From positions 124,001 to 188,000 of the forward strand of contig JAQGDQ010000405.1 in the NCBI GenBank assembly GCA_030141605.1: a stretch of DNA of 64,000 bases, given 5' to 3'. Below, piece after piece: positions 23,885-32,849 of the stretch. The stretch comes from Tubiluchus corallicola (lineage: Eukaryota; Priapulida; Priapulimorpha; Priapulimorphida; Tubiluchidae). A model generated the notes under the pieces. It saw only the letters and a list, made by a program, of their open reading frames with translations, was not told the origin of the DNA and searched no databases. The first letter of the stretch is position 1. The number at the start of each line of letters is the position of its first letter. The position numbers and the translations under genes are program-made.

Positions 23885-24499
23885 TTACCTTTTTTGTAAT
23901 GCCTTGGAAATGTCCTCATTGTTCCACTGCTCGATCGATCTCTTCAGTTCACGATCTGCTCCAGTTAAATTAGTGCCACAATCAGATCGCAGCATCTTGG
24001 GTTCGCCTCTTCGACAAACAAATCTTTGGATAGCATTAATTAAGGAGTCAGTTTCCATTGTATATAGCCAACACTGCCATCTTTCTTGGATACAACTGTC
24101 CAATTCATCATCCCAAGACTTCCTGTGAAGTACAGTGGCTTCCTGAAAGAGAAGTTTTCCTCGAACAACATAGGGAGATAAGAAGCCCAGGGGATCATAC
24201 ACCGAGCATAAAATGCTCAACATTCCTCTTCTAGTGTAGGGTTTCTGCTTGAGCTTGATTTTGACATAAAAAACGTCTCTGTGCATGTCCCACTCGACTC
24301 CTAAGACTCTCTCTCTAGGTAAATTGTCGTAATGCAAATCCAAGGTTTTGACCGATTTTCCACGTTTCTCTGCTGGTATGCTTTCCAAGACTTCTTTCTT
24401 GTTGCTCAGCCATTTGGTAAGGTTGAAACCACCTTCAGCTAATAGTGAAGTCATTTGATGAACTAAGTTACAAGCAGCTTCCACAGTATCAAGTATCAA
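23885..24499 (-). pseudogene. BEL/Pao RT thumb joined to integrase by an internal deletion
   Basis: Residues 1-150: EAACNLVHQMTSLLAEGGFN, KW.SN..E.L..IP, RVLGVEWDMHRD, SILCSVYDPLGFLSPYVVRG, then HRKSWDDELD: the RT thumb and connection. Then TDSLINAIQRFVCRRGEPKM and LRSDCGTNLTGADRELKRS: the integrase core from its second catalytic Asp. RNase H, the integrase zinc domain and the first catalytic Asp, normally several hundred codons, are absent, so RT and integrase are fused by a deletion near 24060. Catalytically incomplete. Confidence 0.88.
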
Positions 24500-25003
24500 C
24501 CGACTTTAAAAAATCATCGATGTAAAAGTTCTGTTCAACAGCCTGGGTTATTTCCTTGTCGTACTTGTCTTCATTGTCAGTGACTGTGCGTCCAAGGGCA
24601 AAAGAAGAGATACTGGGAGACCATACGCCTCCAAAGAGATGAACTGTCATCCGATAAACTTTTACAGTGTCTTCCAGATTTCCGTCTCTCCAATATAAGA
24701 ATCTCAGTGGCCTGACACGGACCTGGTAAAACATGGCTTTAATATCTGCCATGACAGCGACGCCCTCCAGACGAAAGCGTATAACAACTCCTATGAGCTT
24801 GCTAGTCAAGTCAGGACCTTGCAAGACAACGTCGTTAAGTGAGACTCCATTAAACTTGGCCCTGCAGTCGAAACCAATGCGAGTTTTATCAGGCTTGTTG
24901 ACATTAAAAACTGGGAAATGAGGGATATACCATATCTTCCCCATGACGCCTGAATCTTCATCAACTTCTTCAGCATATCCACAAGTTAACAGATTGTAGT
25001 TTC
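24489..25003 (-). CDS. BEL/Pao reverse transcriptase, first part (frame-shifted)
   Basis: Starts where the Gag-protease frame stops; an upstream extension of this frame reads LLTCGYAEEVDEDSGVMG, the usual lead into BEL/Pao RT. Then IWYIPHFPVFNVNKPDKTRI, GVSLNDVVLQGPDL, AVMADIKAMFYQVRV, YRMTVHLFGGVWSPS and NFYIDDFLKSV. YIDD is the catalytic box. About ten residues normally found between QVRV and LRFLYW are missing. The frame ends at about 24489, where the next RT part overlaps in another frame. Confidence 0.85.
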
Positions 25004-27958
25004 TGCTGAATACTTTTTGTGCAGTTCTGGATGTTTAGAAAGTCTGATCTTCAAACTTGATAGTCTGGATTCAGCCATTGGTCGATTATCCTCCAAATTT
25101 GGATCGTGCTCCTTAAAGGGAATGGCTAATTGATAATGGTTATCAGCAGTTTTTACTATACTATTTTCCCAGATTTTTAGTGCACGCTTGTCTTGTTTTG
25201 AATGAGTTACAGTTTCATCATCGTCATTGATGCATCTCTCCAATCTCCAAAATTTTTCAACCTGTGTTGACAGTATGTGATCATTGTCTATGTCAACGTG
25301 AGCGTAATTGGCTATGTAACATAATGATTGGCGGCCGCCCCCTATGGGCCCATTTAAAGTCCATCCGAGTGCAGTTCTGATGGCATAAGGATCCATTGGC
25401 GAAGAACCAAGTCTCACCTCAAGAGGTGCCAAGGCAACCGGTACATCCTGTCCAATGAGAAGCATGACACAGTTAAAGTCTACATCAGGAAATGAGAGGT
25501 CACTGAGATGATCTAAAGTGGACAAATCAGTCTTTTTAACAATACTCTCTGTGAGGCTTGGAAAGGCATCTATTGCATAAACTGTATTCAGTTTAATAGC
25601 TTCTTTGGCCTCTCCACAGTTGTTGCCTCTTACTGTAAGAGAAATTTTCTCAACTGATGTAGTCTGCTTCCGACCTAATGTGGAAAGCGTCAACGATGTT
25701 TTATGTCCTTTTAGACCTAGTAGCTTCAAAAGTCTTTTACAGCAAAATGAACGATTGCTTCCCCCATCCAGAAAAGCATAAGTAGATATGGACTTTGTGC
25801 TGCCTTCAGACGTAACAGTTACGGCGACAACTGGCAAAACAATTTTTTCCTTTATAGAAAGTGCAGATGATGCACATACTGTGGCATCAGCTTCCATTGC
25901 CTCACTGGTTTGTGTGCCCTTTTGCTTGTTTGCATCTGATGGCGTCCAACTTTCCAACGCTGCATGGAGTAAGTCAGAATGCCTTCTTTTGCAATTGGCT
26001 TGATTGCATCCTTGTCTTCGACACTGCACTGCTCTATGTCTGCCTGGATTTAGACAATTGAAACAAAGATGTTTTTCCTTGACGTATTTGAGACGAGCAT
26101 CATCTGTCATTTTCTTGAATTTTCCACATGCTCTAAGATGGTGATTTTCCTTACACATCAGACATGTCTTTGAAGCTGGCTGGTCAGGTCTCTTCTCTTT
26201 ACTTGGAGTTACAACTGAAGAACTCGAATAGCTGACAAAACTGTTTACGGGATCCTTCCTGTTTTTGTAATGTTTGGCATTATCGCTGCCTCGCTTACTG
26301 ACCTTTCGAGTGTCAGACAAGCAGCCATACACAGGATGAGACATCTCTTCAGAAACTTCTTGAACAAAGTTCTTTACATCAAACATGTCAGGGTTCCTAT
26401 GTTCTAATCTTGCAGTTTGAGTAACCTTAGTCTGCCATCTGCTTTGATATTTGTATGGTAGCTTTTTGATCGCGTGCAAGATGTTTGCTTGAGTGTTAAG
26501 CTCCCCGAGACTATTCATTGACCATAGTGTCTCTATACAACTATTTAGCAGATCAGAAAAGTCACGTAATTTCTCTGGTTCACTTGGCATAATGCTTCCA
26601 AACTCTTTTAGTTTGTTTACCCAGGCTTGTGTTATGATGTAGGGCTGGCCAAAGCGTTCTGCCAACAATCGCTTAGCATGGGCATATGCAGTGTGTGGTT
26701 CCATATAGTTGCACCTTTCAATGACTTGCTTAGCCCTGCCTGTGCACAATTGTAGTAGACGACTAAACCTTGCAGACTCATCTGTAGTATAACACTCTAT
26801 GCTAGCTTCTAGTCTTCTCATAAAACGCCAGTAATGTAATGGATTGCCATCAAAAACTTCAACTTCTACTTTAGGCAAATGTAGTGTCTGGTAGATACTA
26901 TTCTGCTGTCTTTGACCTTCCATCATAAAGTTGATCATAGCATTGAGGTCAGGATTGTGTGATGTGGACGGCTCATCCATAATATTAGCTGCAAATCTGG
27001 GAGTAGAACCCTCCATATGAATATTGTTGCCGTTCGTTGGAGATGCACGATGTGGAATAAAATGTGGAGCCATTGCACTCAAGTTTCTCATCTGTCTACT
27101 GGGAGGCATATTTTCAGAGCGATTTTCATGTTTGAATTTTCGAAAATCATGCATGAGTGGTTGTACACGTGTCTGATATATATGTCTCCAAACATCTACA
27201 TAACGAGAAAAATGAGATGCTTCATGGCGACGCAGCACGTCCATATTCATCCAAGGCTTCTGCTGACCAATAAAGTGTACTACCTTGACATCTCTTTCAA
27301 ACTGGCGCATTGCAGGAATGTAACCATATCTTGCATCATCATCAACATTGACCATATTGTAAGTATATGGAAGATGTTTGTCGAAATCGCCTGCCCATTT
27401 ACGGAAAAACATATTCAGCAGTCCCTGATCACCTCCATCAAAGCTACCATTTTGACAAGCAAATGCTACTAACTGTTCATATGTTGTCACATCCGGCTTA
27501 AACACAAAAACACCAGAATTGAATAAGTCCGGCCAGCCAACATCAGGAGCTGCGGATAATTCCTGCCTCTGAAATAAATCATCTATGTTTGCCATAACCA
27601 AAGTGTCAGCATCAAGGAAAACACATTTACTAAACTGTGTAAGTTTCCAGCAATGCAGTTTCGTGAAACTCACACCCAGCTCAGGTCGTCCCAATGCACT
27701 TAGATTTCCATGATCCAAACTGTCAATGATGTCAAAGGTCTCCACCTGATCAAAAGTCTTTTGAAGAAGAGCCTTCATCTGGACAGTCACATCAGCAGAT
27801 ATCATGATTACCAACTGTCGTTGTGTGCCAGTCTGCTTCAATGAATTGGCAAGTACCAAAGCAGCTGTTGCATACTGATCGTTGGTTGCTAGCGTAACAT
27901 AAGCCTCGTCTACTGATATTCTATCACACAATGAAGACTTCTTAAACCATTCTGTCAC
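24986..27958 (-). CDS. BEL/Pao Gag-protease fused to a glycogenin (GT8) domain
   Basis: 990 codons without a stop, no ATG at the start (GTG at 27956-27958; frame open from 27964). Residues 18-245 are a glycogenin catalytic domain: AYVTLATNDQYATAALVLA, GVSFTKLHCWKLTQFSKCVF, DAD at 116-118 (Mn/UDP site), FNSGVFVFKP, GSFDGGDQGLLN, Y211 and Y213 in RYGYIP at the self-glucosylation position, and VVHFIGQQKPW. Residues 330-545 are the BEL/Pao Gag (LPKVEVEVFDGNPLHYWRFM), 599-665 zinc knuckles (CLMC...H...C, CFNCLNPGRHRAVQC, CNQANC), 705-870 a retropepsin-like protease with DGGS (731-734) in place of D(S/T)G. Glycogenin starts glycogen by adding glucose to itself from UDP-glucose; its role in a retroelement is unknown. 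Key residues are kept. Confidence 0.95.
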   Translation of the reverse strand: MTEWFKKSSLCDRISVDEAYVTLATNDQYATAALVLANSLKQTGTQRQLVIMISADVTVQMKALLQKTFDQVETFDIIDSLDHGNLSALGRPELGVSFTKLHCWKLTQFSKCVFLDADTLVMANIDDLFQRQELSAAPDVGWPDLFNSGVFVFKPDVTTYEQLVAFACQNGSFDGGDQGLLNMFFRKWAGDFDKHLPYTYNMVNVDDDARYGYIPAMRQFERDVKVVHFIGQQKPWMNMDVLRRHEASHFSRYVDVWRHIYQTRVQPLMHDFRKFKHENRSENMPPSRQMRNLSAMAPHFIPHRASPTNGNNIHMEGSTPRFAANIMDEPSTSHNPDLNAMINFMMEGQRQQNSIYQTLHLPKVEVEVFDGNPLHYWRFMRRLEASIECYTTDESARFSRLLQLCTGRAKQVIERCNYMEPHTAYAHAKRLLAERFGQPYIITQAWVNKLKEFGSIMPSEPEKLRDFSDLLNSCIETLWSMNSLGELNTQANILHAIKKLPYKYQSRWQTKVTQTARLEHRNPDMFDVKNFVQEVSEEMSHPVYGCLSDTRKVSKRGSDNAKHYKNRKDPVNSFVSYSSSSVVTPSKEKRPDQPASKTCLMCKENHHLRACGKFKKMTDDARLKYVKEKHLCFNCLNPGRHRAVQCRRQGCNQANCKRRHSDLLHAALESWTPSDANKQKGTQTSEAMEADATVCASSALSIKEKIVLPVVAVTVTSEGSTKSISTYAFLDGGSNRSFCCKRLLKLLGLKGHKTSLTLSTLGRKQTTSVEKISLTVRGNNCGEAKEAIKLNTVYAIDAFPSLTESIVKKTDLSTLDHLSDLSFPDVDFNCVMLLIGQDVPVALAPLEVRLGSSPMDPYAIRTALGWTLNGPIGGGRQSLCYIANYAHVDIDNDHILSTQVEKFWRLERCINDDDETVTHSKQDKRALKIWENSIVKTADNHYQLAIPFKEHDPNLEDNRPMAESRLSSLKIRLSKHPELHKKYSAETTIC

Positions 27959-28485
27959 TTTAGTTTACTTGCAACTTCGTCAACCTTAACTTTAAAACTT
28001 TTCTGGCTTGCAGTCAGTTTATGAATATCACTTCCCAAATTACTCTCATTTTCAAGCCGCTTTTGCTTCACTTTTAGTGCTTGCAGTTTTAATTCACATT
28101 CCTGAATCTTTAATTCATTGTCCTTGAGCTTGCGAGAATTCTCAGAAAGCTTCCCACCAGTTTTAAAACTCGAGCAACCACTTTTGGAAATTCTTGACCG
28201 AGTGCTTGTGGTGTGTTGCTCCCCCATGTTACCTGTAGCATGTAGCTGCTGCATGTGGCTGACTGTAGCTTCGGCCTTGAAACTACCTGTGGGGGGTGGG
28301 CTGTCTACTGCTGGCACATGATGAGCAATAATTCTCTCCACTAGTTCAGCTTCAATTCCACCAACTGCTAAGCCTTTCTGACGAAGTATTTCTTTTAATT
28401 GTTCTCTGGTTTTTGTTTTCAGTTCTTCTTCTGTGTATTGCTTTTCAGCCAGTTCATAAAATTTAGGCTCTGCCATTATAAACAA
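27955..28485 (-). CDS. BEL/Pao Gag N-terminal part: SAP motif plus coiled coil
   Basis: 176 codons. Residues about 18-55 (YTEEELKTKTREQLKEILRQ, then KGLAVGGIEAELVERI) form a SAP-type helix-turn-helix, a nucleic-acid-binding module seen at the start of Gag in several BEL/Pao and other retroelements. Residues about 110-176 are rich in heptad-like Leu/Lys/Glu (LKDNELKIQECELKLQALK), a coiled coil likely used in Gag assembly. It ends at TGA (27955-27957) exactly where the glycogenin-containing frame opens, in the -1 frame with a few bases of overlap. In related elements the SAP and coiled coil run straight into Gag, so this end is either a frameshift site or a one-base lesion. A second in-frame ATG is at 28476. 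Confidence 0.85.
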   Translation of the reverse strand: MFIMAEPKFYELAEKQYTEEELKTKTREQLKEILRQKGLAVGGIEAELVERIIAHHVPAVDSPPPTGSFKAEATVSHMQQLHATGNMGEQHTTSTRSRISKSGCSSFKTGGKLSENSRKLKDNELKIQECELKLQALKVKQKRLENESNLGSDIHKLTASQKSFKVKVDEVASKLK

Positions 28486-28726
28486 GCTGTGAAAAAATTT
28501 ATACTAGTCAAATAAACCAGTTACTGCTGAATCTAGGTCACGGAACTCAAACCAGGTATTGCAAATTTTCAATGTCACTGTCTGATCAACACCAGGCTTG
28601 TAGGCTGTACAGCTTGTCCTGTATAACAAATGCAGTCATCATTGCTGTCCATGTCTGACTTTGTACTCAGCTAACCTCCTCCTGTCCTGTAGTTTTCCCA
28701 ACAAGAATGGTAGAAGGATATAAAAC

Positions 28727-29134
28727 TGTGAGAGACTATTACTTCATGATGCCCAAAGTCAAAAAAATTCATGTTTGAGTAGCTTTATTACGTTTTATCT
28801 GTAAAACAAATCATAACAAAATATGACTAACTAATTTGAGCAAAAAAGGAAACAAAGAAATTAATAATAAAGTGAGACTGAATAATCAAAATAAACTTAC
28901 ATCATGGCTCTACTACTCTTGACAAATAAATGGTTTAACTGAGACAAAACAACAACAACAACTCTCTTAGCCTAGAACAGACTGCCAACTAGCCAGGTAA
29001 ACTAGCTCTGTCAGTAGAGCATGACAGAAAGAAGCCAAGTCAAGACACATCTGAATGCAGTTAAAAGGACAGTATATGGGGGGGGTTACAGAATGAGAAC
29101 ACTTTAGTAATAAAATAACCTAAAATCCTTCACA
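28727..29134 (-). repeat. BEL/Pao 5' LTR (right in window)
   Basis: 408 bp copy of the left LTR with scattered substitutions and short indels concentrated near 29033-29110. The primer-binding site just inside (28709-28726) does not show an obvious tRNA 3' end match. Confidence 0.93.
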
Positions 29135-29410
29135 CTGATGAATTATTAGAGTAAATTTGAATGGATTATGTCATGAAGTCTTCCAAAATATTGAAAGTTG
29201 CCATTTTACTGTGATAATTGGAGCACAAGTTGGAAACAGTAGAATAAAATGTTACAGTTTGTGTTTGCCCATGAAACAATTCTGGAGAACTTAGAATTAC
29301 TGCAGTTGATTTAACAAAGTATTGTTATCAACAACATCAAAGCATTTGTGGCATTCAGTTGTCTGTGAAAGAGTAAGAGATCAAATCTCTTTTATTGTTC
29401 TATTTTGTAG

Positions 29411-29528
29411 TGAAAGTGGAGAAATAGTTGCTGAAATTTCAGTACCTGATACAATTACAACTTGGCTGGCTACAGCCTTTTCTATGAATGCTAACCTTGG
29501 AATTGGAATTACTGATGAAGCAGCCGCG
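29411..29528 (+). CDS. CD109: CD109-like exon 6 (vPDTITTW segment)
   Basis: The exon follows TTTTGTAG and completes the split codon from exon 5 (GC+T), then reads ESGEIVAEISVPDTITTW and ATAFSMNANLGIG, the diagnostic 'G...~~vPDtIT.W.a.af.ls...Glg' strand. It ends in phase 0 before GTAAGG. The intron before it carries the MITE at 22282 and the BEL/Pao element. Confidence 0.95.
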
Positions 29529-29719
29529 GTAAGGGTCTGTTGAAAAATGAAACTTTTCTGTTAAATGAGATTTGCCAAATAACTTGTTTATGACTATATT
29601 AGCTGTAATTTAATTGAATTGAATTGAGTTAGGATTGCTGTTTGCTTACTTTGTGTCACTGGTTTATTGCTCATATTAATTTTACTTTTTATTTACAATA
29701 TGTGTAATAATTTTGGCAG

Positions 29720-30196
29720 CTGACTGTCTTCCGTCCATTCTTTATTGTACTGAACTTGCCATACTGCGTCTTCAAAGGAGACACTTTGAATATGCAAGCT
29801 GTCATCTTCAACTATATGGATGCTGACGTTGAGGTTGTTGTGACTTTAAAATTGAAAGCACCTGATGAAAATCCTGGCAAGGGTAATGGTGCTAACGGTG
29901 GCACTGACGCTAAAGGTGGCAAGGGCCAAGAAGTTGATGGCAAAGGTCAGCAGGAAATTGGCAAAGGTCAGCAGGAAGTTGGCAAAGGTCAGCAGGAAGT
30001 TGGCGAAGGTCAGCAGGAAGCTGGCAAAGGTCAGCAGGAAGTTGGCAAAGGTCAGCAGGAAGCTGGCACTGGTCAGCAGGAAGTTGGCAAAGGTGATGGT
30101 GGCACAGTTGACGGTGACCAGAAAGGTGGTGGCACAGGTGACACTGTTAAGGGGGGCAGTGGCACTCAGTTCTATGAAACTAAACAAACTGGCATT
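29720..30196 (+). CDS. CD109: CD109-like exon 7 with GKGQQEV tandem-repeat insertion (MG7)
   Basis: Acceptor GGCAG, donor GTAAGT, phases 0/0, 159 codons. The first 40 codons carry the invariant LTVFRPFFIVLNLPY and the 'G+.~.~.~.~fNY' strand. After VTLKLKAPDEN the frame enters a Gly/Lys/Gln-rich stretch (residues about 46-140), with about eight copies of a seven-residue unit, consensus GKGQQEV, encoded by a 21-bp repeat at 29937-30095. In CD109/A2M this place is a short loop between MG7 strands. The repeat stays in frame and is flanked by family sequence, so it is translated if the gene is expressed. Alternating Lys and Gln resembles transglutaminase substrates; that is an inference. Confidence 0.92.
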
Positions 30197-30784
30197 GTAA
30201 GTTCAATTTGATCATTATTATTGCCCTAAGTTTCGTGATATTTTATATTTTTTTTATGTTTGTTTTGCACTATATTGACTTCTTTTGACAGCATGTAACT
30301 TTTATAAGTGGAATTTTAATAGTATTTGCATAATTTTTATATTTTTTCATAAATTATGTATATCTAGAGCTACATTTTTAGAAGTTCATATATTTCTTAA
30401 TATAACTGTTGCTTCCACTTGGTTAAGCATGTTATAAAATAAAAATAGTATAAAACGAGTAGCCAACAAGCAAGCCGTGCTAATTGCTCCCTTTTTTTGG
30501 CGGAGCCATATTTTACATAGGAATTTCACATAGGAAGTCTGTATGATTACTGCTCTGTGAATGGCAAAGATGGAGAATTTCTTTTATCGAATGGCCTTGA
30601 CATCTGTGAATTTATTTAAGTTTTTCACATTGGAATGAAAGTCTTTGGAATATTTTCTATTTTTGGTTAGGATAGTTCGGAAACTTCCTAGAATTTTTTG
30701 AAATGCTGTTAACTAGAATTAATTATACGAATTGTGTAAGAGTGGTTGAATAAAATACAAAAATAAACTAACATACAAATCTAG
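30197..30784 (+). other. Intron 7: no recognisable element
   Basis: AT-rich 588-bp intron between the two repeat-bearing exons. The exons' repeats do not extend into it. Confidence 0.7.
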
Positions 30785-31183
30785 ATAAAAAGTGGTGAAG
30801 GAAAGACGTTTATCTTCCCGATCGGTACTGTTGAAGTTGGTTACTTGCCAATACAAGTACATGCTAGAGCGACTCCAATTGAGGATGGAGGCAAAGGCAA
30901 AGGTGATGGTGGTAAAGGCCAGGTTGACGGCAGCAAAGGCAAAGGTGATGGTGGTAAAGGCCAGGTTGACGGCAGCAAAGGCCAGTTTGATGGAGGCAAA
31001 GGCCAGTTTGAGGGTGGCGAAAACCAGTTTGAAGGAGGCAAAGGCCAGAATGAAGGAGGCAAAGGAGGCTCAATAAAAGAGAAAAAATGTGTAGATCCAC
31101 AAGTACAGGACACCGAGCCTACTATAGACCTAGCACCTGCTAGACCTGCAGAAGACGAAGTACTAAGACATCTTTTAGTCAAG
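30785..31183 (+). CDS. CD109: CD109-like exon 8 with GGKGQ(V/F)DG repeat insertion (end of MG7)
   Basis: Acceptor CTAG, donor GTATGA, phases 0/0, 133 codons. It opens with SGEGKTFIFPIGTVEVGYLP, then IQVHARAT, the 'f.i.p...G.i.i.v.A' strand, and ends with AEDEVLRHLLVK, the family 'a.D.v...l.Ve' segment. Between them lie about 60 residues of GGKGKGDGGKGQVDGSKG-type repeats (30888-31070), made of 30-36-bp related DNA units. As in exon 7 the insertion sits in a surface loop, and the flanks are intact. Confidence 0.92.
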
Positions 31184-32317
31184 GTATGATTAAAAATTAA
31201 AGTTTTTGTTAGCAATTCAGTGCGTTTTTTATTTTCTGAAACATTTAAAAATTCCATTTGTCGTGCTTTATGCTATAAAATACATAATTTTCCATTACTT
31301 TAAGTTAAATGTTTCTAAATTAGTTTGGAAGCACTAATGTACTTTTATCTCAGCATGCCCTACTTTTTCATTTCTTGTTAAGTCAGCTATTTCCAGAAAG
31401 TTATTTCTTTAAGAAAATTAAAGAAATATTTACTGTTGTCATGAATCTGTTTCTTCATAGAAATTTAGAATACTCAGTGATAGGCAGATTTATTTATGCA
31501 TTAGAAACTGAAAAAACCACAACACTAAAACAATGTATAGGGCCGACCCATTTAATTAATAGGCATGATTCATTTAACTGGCATGTTTGAGAGCCGTATT
31601 GCGAAAGTGAAAAATCGGGCTCCTGTACGGGGTTTGTGTGATAATCCGTAGTATCTTCATTCAAAATGCCAGTCTTCTGCAATGAAAAATAAATGTGACA
31701 ACAGCAACACCAACAACATTTCAAGCTTTGGGAATCCCACTCTTGCCGAATCCAAAGTAATAATGCAAAGTCATGGAAAGTATTTCAAAATCTGTGCAGT
31801 TAATTCTAAAAATCACGTAAATTATAGTTAATTGTGACAAATGGAGGTTTACATGGTTTAACAAGATGGTGAGAAAAACTGCACGGCTAAAACAACCGAC
31901 AAAAATTTGATAAAGCCATCAAAAAAGGCACATCACAACTCTGCCACTGGTTGTCTCTAATTTATGCATGTTGTAGATAAAACTTCGGAATTTTCAAAAT
32001 AGTTAACTTTAAACTTTATAATTTATTAATTACGTATGTAGCATTCAAAAAGTTATTTGAATAAAACAGATTTTTACTGCAGTTTCAGCTTGGGAGCTTT
32101 TAGCTAGACCACTCCATCACATTTATACATTGAATTTATGCTTCACAAGTTGCTAAGTTGGACGTTTAATGAAACAGTCTCACAAAAACACTTAACTTTG
32201 CTGAATCATACAAATCAAGAATAGATTTTTCTGTTTAAAACTAAAGACGGTTTTAATATTTAGCTGATCCTTGTTTGTACTTTTTTGCTAGGCTTAGATT
32301 TACACTTTGTTGTTTAG
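31184..32317 (+). other. Intron 8: no recognisable element
   Basis: AT-rich, no motif-bearing frame on either strand. Confidence 0.6.
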
Positions 32318-32492
32318 AATATCGGTGTCATACGAGTTGTGCCAGAGACATCTGTGCTTGTTAACCCCACCGATTCGAAAACGGAAGTTACAAAAAAACC
32401 AGGCACCGGACAAGAAATAACCACGACTGTTCCTATTGAATTGCCACCTGACATCGAAAAGTGTTGTCAGCAAATTGAAGTGCAAGTTACAG
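32318..32492 (+). CDS. CD109: CD109-like exon 9 (strand leading to the thioester domain)
   Basis: Acceptor TTTAG; ends with one base of a split Gly codon before GTTAGA. It reads NIGVIRVVPETSVLVNPTDS, then TTTVPIELPPDIE and IEVQVT. This is the 'G......~~l.lP...v.gs....~v~GD' stretch just before the thioester domain in A2M/CD109. The split codon joins to give GDLVG in exon 10. Confidence 0.85.
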
Positions 32493-32654
32493 GTTAGAAA
32501 TCTTTCAACAGAGAATTGTGTGTTCGAGTTCATTTGTGTTGCAGCTTCTGTTATTACAATGTGATCTAGCATGCTCTCTACATTGGCATTATCATCATCA
32601 TAGTGATCGTCATCATTTTGTCATTATTTCTCGCCTAAAGTTTACGGAAAGAAT

Positions 32655-32730
32655 TTCTTGTTCTCTTTTTTCTCATTCTCTCTTTTTCTCTTTCTTTCTC
32701 TCTCTCCCCCTCCCTTTCTCTCAAAAGTCA
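32655..32730 (+). repeat. Pyrimidine-rich (CT/TTTC) tract
   Basis: A run of TCTTTTTTCTC..TCTCTTTCTTTCTCTCTCTCCCCCTCCC in intron 9, just before the non-LTR element. Confidence 0.85.
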
Positions 32731-32849
32731 AACAGTGATGTAGATGGTATTCTCAAGGGGGGAGAATTCATATAATGTGCAGTGTATCAAAGATGACAGT
32801 TATTTAGAAACTAAAAACAATGAATACAGCAATTAAGAGCTTTAATAAA

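Larger units (their letters stand above)
22840..29134 (-). mobile_element. BEL/Pao LTR retrotransposon carrying a glycogenin domain (complete ends, damaged pol)
   Basis: Two LTRs (22840-23246 and 28727-29134) start TGTGA and end TTCACA, and the whole is flanked by a perfect 5-bp duplication CTGAT (22835-22839 and 29135-29139), as expected for BEL/Pao. Minus-strand order: SAP/coiled-coil Gag N-terminus, glycogenin GT8 domain, Gag, zinc knuckles, aspartic protease, RT (YIDD), integrase C-terminal part. A purine tract (AAGGGGGCGG, minus strand) adjoins the 3' LTR. The LTRs are about 95% alike by eye. Frame breaks precede the glycogenin frame and the RT, and RNase H plus the front of the integrase are deleted, so this copy could move only with help from others. 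It lies in intron 5 of the CD109-like gene, in antisense. Confidence 0.95.

Noticed and set aside
27224-27907. The glycogenin domain as a separate host gene or retropseudogene into which the BEL element jumped
   Set aside because: It lies inside both LTRs and their shared target duplication and is read through in one frame into Gag, so it moved with the element.
29937-30095. Regular 21-bp repeats as a possible CRISPR-like array
   Set aside because: There are no unique spacers, the repeat is coding and in frame within a spliced exon, and the DNA is animal.
29846-30187. Minus-strand and +1-frame repeats (FANFLLTF; KVSRKLA) opposite exon 7, and similar frames opposite exon 8 and exon 14
   Set aside because: Shadows of the 21-bp coding repeats. 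Only the frame used here is joined by conserved family sequence on both sides.
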